A DNA stretch of 64,000 nucleotides. It comes from Halolamina pelagica. GTDB taxonomy: Archaea > Halobacteriota > Halobacteria > Halobacteriales > Haloferacaceae. A model generated the notes under the pieces. It did not search any database. It worked only from the letters and a program-made list of their open reading frames with translations, and was not told the DNA's origin. Within the stretch, counting starts at the first letter, position 1, and every line of letters starts with the position of its first letter. The position numbers and the translations under genes are program-made. Location of the stretch: positions 434,001 through 498,000 of the forward strand of contig NZ_LGUC01000001.1 of NCBI RefSeq assembly GCF_001307315.1. Direction: 5' to 3'. This document shows positions 59,648 to 64,000 of this stretch, piece after piece.

Positions 59648-61614
59648 CCGGTGAGGCCGTGTCGTTCTCGCTCTCGGGAGGCGAGTTGACTGTCCGGGAC
59701 GAGGCCGGGGGGGAAGCTCACCGTCGCAGTGGAGGGAGCCGATTCGCTTACCCCCGCCACCGACGCGTGGTTCGACGTGCCCGTCGACGACGCGGTGAGT
59801 CTCGAGACCTCGTCGCTTCGCTTCCACAATCTCCTCTCGGTGTTTCTCCGGGACGACGACGGCACCGAACACGGGAAGGTCACTGCGGAGCCGTTCGAGA
59901 TCGACAGCCACGGCACGTTCATCGACGTGAACGCCGCCCTGAAGCTCCTGATCTACGTGGAACGGGGGACGATGCGGGGCAGCGTGGTCGAGAACGACGA
60001 CGGACCGGCGGACACGGTCGTCTCGTTCGAGACGGCAACTCGGGTCGTGGTCGGCGCCCGTTCGACCCACGAGGTGCCTGTCTCGTCGATGACGGTGACC
60101 GAGGATTCGGCCGACCTGATGGATGCGGTTTCGCTTCTGGGTGCCTCGGTCAAGGAGTGGTCCGCAGAGCGGTCGTGGCCGACGCTGCGGGGCCACCCGC
60201 CGGCGATCGAACTCGGCACGGAACGGGACATCCCTGACAGGCTCTCGGTGCCCGATACCGGCGTAACAATCGGGATCCCGCCTGAAACGGCGTCGATCTA
60301 CCGCGTCGCGCCGCTTTCGTACTACCTCGGCGCCGACCTCGTTGCGCACGATCGTGCGGAGCTCCGGCTCGGCTCGAAACACGTCGAGCCGCTGGGCGCC
60401 GGTCGCGACCTCGAGGCGTCGGTGGACGAACTGCTCGCCCGCTGTCTGTTGCTCGACAGCCTCGTCCGGATCGGCGGCTACTACTCGATACCGCGTCTGG
60501 AGTACGACGAACTTGCGCCGGAGCTCCCGTTCTACCCCCCGAACTGTACGGCGAGCCGATCGACAAGCAGCTGCTGGAGTACCTCGAGGTCTCCTTCGAC
60601 AAGCTTCGGCCGTACTTACCGGAGTGGCCAGTCGAAGCGACGCTCCGCCCCGATGCGTCAGATGTCGAGGTGCTGCCGTACGTGCAGCACGCAATCGGTC
60701 GCGTTCGTGTGACCGACGACGGGAAGCCACCGACTCGATCCGGTGGGGCTGCGACCCTTTCGACGGCCCCAGAACCACGGCCGGGTGTCGCGTCAGTCAC
60801 GCCGAGGGCGTGGGAGAAAGCGGTCGGGTGGGACCGACCGTCGACCGAGGAGGCCTCGCTCCTGTTCGTCGACGACGGCCCGGACACGACTGATAGATTC
60901 ACGCAGGGGGCCTGGGAACAGTTCCGTGACAGCCCGCCGGGAGTGGCGACCTACGACGGCTCGGTCTCGATGGCTGCCCTCCGGCAGCATCTCGCCGAGG
61001 GGCAGCTTTACGTCCATTACGGTGGTCGCGTCACCTCTGACGGGTTCGTTTGTGCTGACGGCGTGCTCCCGTTCCGGGATCTCCCTGACGGTGCCATCGG
61101 CGTCCTCTCGGTCGACTGGCGAGACAGGAGCATCCCCGACTCGATCCGTGGGGCGGCCGCAGTGGTCGCACTCGCCACAGATCCGCTCGAACCGGCAGAG
61201 TCACGCCGGTTCGGGAAGTTGATCTCCCTCGGCTTTTCGCCAACAGTCGCCGCCGATATCGCGGACATCGCCGACCGTGTTCGGTTCGTCGGCGACGCCT
61301 CTCGCCCGTTCGTCAACCGCCAGTCCGGATCGCCGCCGACGCTGCTCCGGATCGAACAGGTCGGCGACGACCAGTATCGGGTGACTGCGACGTTCGGGTT
61401 CAACGACCCCGACGGGCTGGGACAGATCAACCAGTTAGTCTTCGATGATACGGCCGATACGTTTCAGCTGGCCGGAACGAGCTACCGGCTTGACGGGCCG
61501 CTGTCCAGTACGGAGATCGACGAGGAGTTGATCTTCGACTCGATCCCGTTGTTCGTCGAGAACAGCTTGGAGGCAGCAACCACCGACCCGATCGACGATC
61601 TCCTCACGAAGTAG
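59644..61614 (+). CDS. Haloarchaeal protein of about 656 aa, possibly CHAT/caspase-like; two apparent frameshifts
   Basis: The protein starts MTGEAVSFSLSGGELTVRD and has an N-terminal beta-rich part (to about residue 180). A middle block follows with ETASIYRVAPLSYYLGADLV and LLARCLLLDSLVRIGGYYS. The C-terminal part (from about residue 400) has SLLFVDDGPDTTDRFTQGAW, GQLYVHYGGRVTSDGFVCADG and GAIGVLSVDWRDRSIPDSIRG. The order resembles haloarchaeal proteins with a CHAT-like His/Cys domain. The His region is present, but the expected Cys after the beta strand is replaced (SVDW), so it may be inactive. Shifts lie at G run 59707-59713 (one extra or two missing) and C run 60535-60540 (one missing). 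Confidence 0.6.
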
Positions 61615-61658
61615 CCCGCTTCCGAGGGAGACTTACCACTCCGAGCCCAACGCCCGCT

Positions 61659-62512
61659 ATGCGACCCCTCCTCCTCGTGGCCCTGCTCTCGCTGGTCGTC
61701 GCGCCCGCGGCCGTCGCCGCGCCCGCCGGTGCGAGCGCGGCGCCGGCGGTCCAGACCGACACGAACCTCTCGGGCACCGTCAGCTACCTCAACGGGAGCG
61801 CCATCGCCGACGCGACGGTGATCGTCGGCAGCGAGGCCCGGCTCGGCAACGCGTCCGAGAGCGAACTCCGGGCGCTCGCGGCCGACCCGCCCGACGACGT
61901 GGCGACGGCGACGACCAACGCCTCCGGCGGCTACGAGATGACCGTCGCGGACGACGTCGACGCCGAACTCGTCGTCGCCGTCGCCGAGGACGGCGTGAGC
62001 CGCCTGCGGAGCTACGTGGCCGGTGAGATGGATCTCACCGTCCGCACGACTGCGACGCTGACACTCGAGTCGCCCTCACTCACGGCCGAGCCGGGCGAGC
62101 GGGTGCACGTGCCGTTCTCGCTGACCAACACCGGCGACCAGCCGGTCGAGGGGCTGTCGCTGTCGGTGACGCTGCCCGACGGCTGGAACCACGTCTCGGC
62201 CACCTCCGAAACCGGGACGTACCACCAGAGCAACCGGACGTTCACCTGGGGGCCGATCGAGCCGGGCGAGACCGTCGAGGCGTCGTTCCGCATCTTCGTC
62301 GGCCTCGACGCCGTCAACGACTCGGCGGAGACGTACGAGCTCGCGACGTTCGCCGACAGCCGGACCCACCCCTCGACGTATCGGACGCGTCGGTCACCGT
62401 CCGGTACCCGACCGAGAGCACGAACGCCGATGTGCCCGGGTTCGGCGTGCCGGCGGCGCTCGGTGCCGTCGCCGTCCTCGCGGGTGCGGCCGCGCTCGCC
62501 CGACGGGACTGA
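61659..62512 (+). CDS. PGF-CTERM surface protein, one apparent frameshift
   Basis: The protein starts MRPLLLVALLSLVVAPAAVA, a Sec-type signal peptide. A carboxypeptidase-regulatory-like beta domain follows (GTVSYLNGSAIADATVIVGS, residues about 37-110), then a CARDB/DUF11-like domain with VHVPFSLTNTGDQPVEGLSLS. The frame breaks at the C run 62369-62372. One extra C gives the C-terminus ADVPGFGVPAALGAVAVLAG and ARRD: PGF, a hydrophobic helix and Arg, the archaeosortase A sorting signal. The restored length is about 284 residues. It is probably cell-surface, lipid-anchored after processing. N-glycosylation sequons (NGS, NAS, NVS-type) are frequent. Confidence 0.8.
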
Positions 62513-62607
62513 TCGCTCGGGCGACTGAGGACCGCCGCTCTGTCGGCTGTCCGTCGCCGGGCAGTCCGACCGACTCACTTTTGCGCGTTCCGGTATCACC
62601 GACGCCC

Positions 62608-63396
62608 GTGCGGGAGTTCACGCCGGAGTACCTCGAACACACGCGCCGCGGGATGTGGGAGTCGACTGCGGCGCTCGACCCGCTCGAACTCGACAGCAGA
62701 GCGCGCGTCCTGGACGTTGGCTGTGGGACGGGCGAACTCTCCCGCGTGCTCGCCGCCGAGAGCCCCGGCGACGTGATCGGCGTCGATGCGGATACGGCCC
62801 TGCTCGGGGTCGCCCGGGAGGCGACCGGACTACCCACCGTCGCCGGCGACGCGACCCGGCTGCCGTTTCGGGCCGACGCCGCCGACCTCGTCGTCTGTCA
62901 GGCGCTGCTGATCAACCTCCCCGACCCGACCGCGGCGGTGCGGGAGTTCGCGCGGGTGTCGTCGGATCTCGTGGCGGCGATCGAACCCGACAACGCCGCC
63001 GTCGAGGTGTCCTCGACCGTCGACGCCGAGGAACGACTCGAACGGGAGGTGCGCGAGGCGTACCTCGCGGGGGTCGAGACCGACGTGGCGATGGGCGAGC
63101 GCGTCGGCGACCTGTTCGAGGCGGCCGGCCTCGACGTGATCGCCCGGCGGACCTACCACCACGAGAAGCTGGTCGAACCGCCGTACTCGGAGCCGGCGAT
63201 GGAGAGCGCCGCGAAGAAGGCCAGCGGCGCGGGCATCGCTGAGCACGAGCGGGAACTCCGGGCGGCGGGCGCGGACTACGACGACCTCCGGGCCGCCTGG
63301 CGCGAGATGGGGCGGGACGTGGTTCGGGCGATGGGCGAGGAGCGCTATCGCCGGCGCGAGGTGGTGCCGTTCGAGGTTACCGTGGGGCGGGTCTGA
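62608..63396 (+). CDS. SAM-dependent methyltransferase (class I)
   Basis: The 262-residue protein reads MREFTPEYLEHTRRGMWES. SAM motif I is in RVLDVGCGTGELSRVLAAES, an acidic loop in VIGVDADTALLGVARE, and motif II/III in TRLPFRADAADLVVCQALLINLPDP. A helical C-terminal region (from about residue 150) could be a substrate cap. The GTG at 62608 was chosen because a T-rich CACTTTTTGC box lies 28-30 nt upstream. The methyl acceptor is unknown. Confidence 0.85.
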   Translation: MREFTPEYLEHTRRGMWESTAALDPLELDSRARVLDVGCGTGELSRVLAAESPGDVIGVDADTALLGVAREATGLPTVAGDATRLPFRADAADLVVCQALLINLPDPTAAVREFARVSSDLVAAIEPDNAAVEVSSTVDAEERLEREVREAYLAGVETDVAMGERVGDLFEAAGLDVIARRTYHHEKLVEPPYSEPAMESAAKKASGAGIAEHERELRAAGADYDDLRAAWREMGRDVVRAMGEERYRRREVVPFEVTVGRV

Positions 63397-63441
63397 GCCG
63401 CGTCCCCCGGATATTTACCGCTCCCGCGGGAGTCCCACCCC

Positions 63442-63732
63442 ATGCCCTCCCTCATCGACGAGATCGCCTTCAGCGAACCGTCCGGACGCGGCCACTCGAT
63501 CGTCATGTTCGCGAGTGCGCTCGTCTTCCTCGGGCTCTACGGCTACGTCCACGCCGATACGTCGGCGGAGTGGCTCCTCGTTATGGCCGGCGGGAACGTG
63601 CTGTCGGGGGTCGCGGAGTCGCTCCCGGCGGACCGACGGCGCGCGGCCGGCGCCTTCCGGATCGCGGTGGTCTCGCTGCTCCTCTGTCTGGTGATCGCGA
63701 TGGTGGTCGCCCCCGATCTCGTCGTCGGGTAG
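63442..63732 (+). CDS. Small three-helix membrane protein (96 aa)
   Basis: The protein starts MPSLIDEIAFSEPSGRGHSI. Hydrophobic segments are at about residues 19-37, 44-58 and 72-93. ATATTTACC about 30 nt upstream (63410-63418) is a good TATA box for a leaderless start. No family was recognised. It is convergent with the partial gene at the window end. Confidence 0.65.
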   Translation: MPSLIDEIAFSEPSGRGHSIVMFASALVFLGLYGYVHADTSAEWLLVMAGGNVLSGVAESLPADRRRAAGAFRIAVVSLLLCLVIAMVVAPDLVVG

Positions 63733-63753
63733 CCGGCGGTCGACGCTCGATCC

Positions 63754-64000
63754 CTACACGGCTTCCATCGACGCCAACAGCCGACACTTCCGACAGACGT
63801 CCCCCGACGTGGTCGACCCGCACCGCTCACACTCGCCGAGGTTCCCCTCCTCGTCGCCGCCGTACGCGTCAGCCGCCAACTCGGCCAGCTCCTCGTAGCC
63901 GGACATGATCGAGTGGCGCGCCCCAGGGTGGTTCTCCTCCAGCTTCAGCAGCAGTTCCTGAATCTCGCCGCGGTACGCCTCGCTGGCGTGGGGGCACTCG
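63754..64000 (-). CDS. tRNA 2-thiolation protein NcsA/TtuA-like, 3' part (runs off window end)
   Basis: Only the last 81 residues are present. They read ECPHASEAYRGEIQELLLKLE, then HPGARHSIMSGYEELAEL and, at the end, CERCGSTTSGDVCRKCRLLA. The ExxCPxxS-type start and the terminal four-cysteine ribbon match the C-terminus of TIGR00269/Ctu1-NcsA proteins, which thiolate tRNA wobble uridine using an N-type ATP pyrophosphatase domain that would lie beyond 64000. The N-terminus cannot be judged. Confidence 0.75.
   Translation of the reverse strand, partial: ECPHASEAYRGEIQELLLKLEENHPGARHSIMSGYEELAELAADAYGGDEEGNLGECERCGSTTSGDVCRKCRLLASMEAV

Overview
The window is a 64 kb piece of a haloarchaeal chromosome (class Halobacteria; genus not determinable by eye). 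Supporting evidence: very high G+C, acidic proteins rich in Asp/Glu, mostly TTC/GTC/GAC-type codons, an archaeal 16S-tRNA(Ala)-23S-5S-tRNA(Cys) operon, archaeal DNA polymerase D, MC1 chromatin protein, RIO2 kinase, archaeal EndA, haloarchaeal HMG-CoA reductase, a PGF-CTERM surface protein, and TATA-like boxes about 27-30 nt in front of start codons, as expected for leaderless mRNAs. It is core-genome sequence: no insertion sequence, integrase, prophage or CRISPR array was seen.

Layout. 1-5 kb: zinc-ribbon fragment, ACT regulator, IMPACT protein, FAD oxidoreductase, sulfatase, two small genes. 5-10 kb: PPC protein and DNA polymerase D large subunit (DP2), which carries a 186-aa mini-intein inside its active-site motif. 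10-16 kb: overlapping CBS-protein/glyS/dolichol-kinase-like operon, a small membrane protein, XPD/DinG-type helicase. 16-30 kb: metabolic and housekeeping genes (map, isoaspartyl peptidase, icd, hmgA, an amidohydrolase, pyrF, thrB, msrA and others). 30-40 kb: translation cluster endA-trpS, pheS-pheT, valS, then pyrD. 40-47.4 kb: MC1 and the rRNA operon with two upstream promoters and processing stems. 47.7-52.5 kb: P-type cation ATPase, Usp, an anchored Gly/His-rich protein, CHY zinc finger, membrane ferredoxin. 52.5-64 kb: NAD-dependent DNA ligase, metallo-hydrolase, RIO2 kinase, lipoate ligase, erythromycin-esterase-like protein, endonuclease IV, a divergent possibly CHAT-like protein, PGF-CTERM protein, methyltransferase, and the 3' end of an NcsA-like gene.

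The most interesting candidate is in front of pheS-pheT. A 24-codon reading frame (33480-33554) ends in three consecutive Phe codons, Ala, stop. It has a TATA-like box at the exact distance for a leaderless start. It is followed, before pheS, by two strong hairpins and a 7-bp pairing that cannot coexist with the second hairpin. This looks like a phenylalanine-sensing leader-peptide attenuator in an archaeon, similar in logic to bacterial pheM-pheST.

A caution on gene integrity: 13 otherwise well-conserved genes carry 17 frameshifts, 16 of them explained by loss of one base from a G or C run. Several are essential genes (trpS, pheS, pheT, endA), so sequencing or assembly error is far likelier than real gene loss. 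Those genes are annotated at full length with the shift position given.
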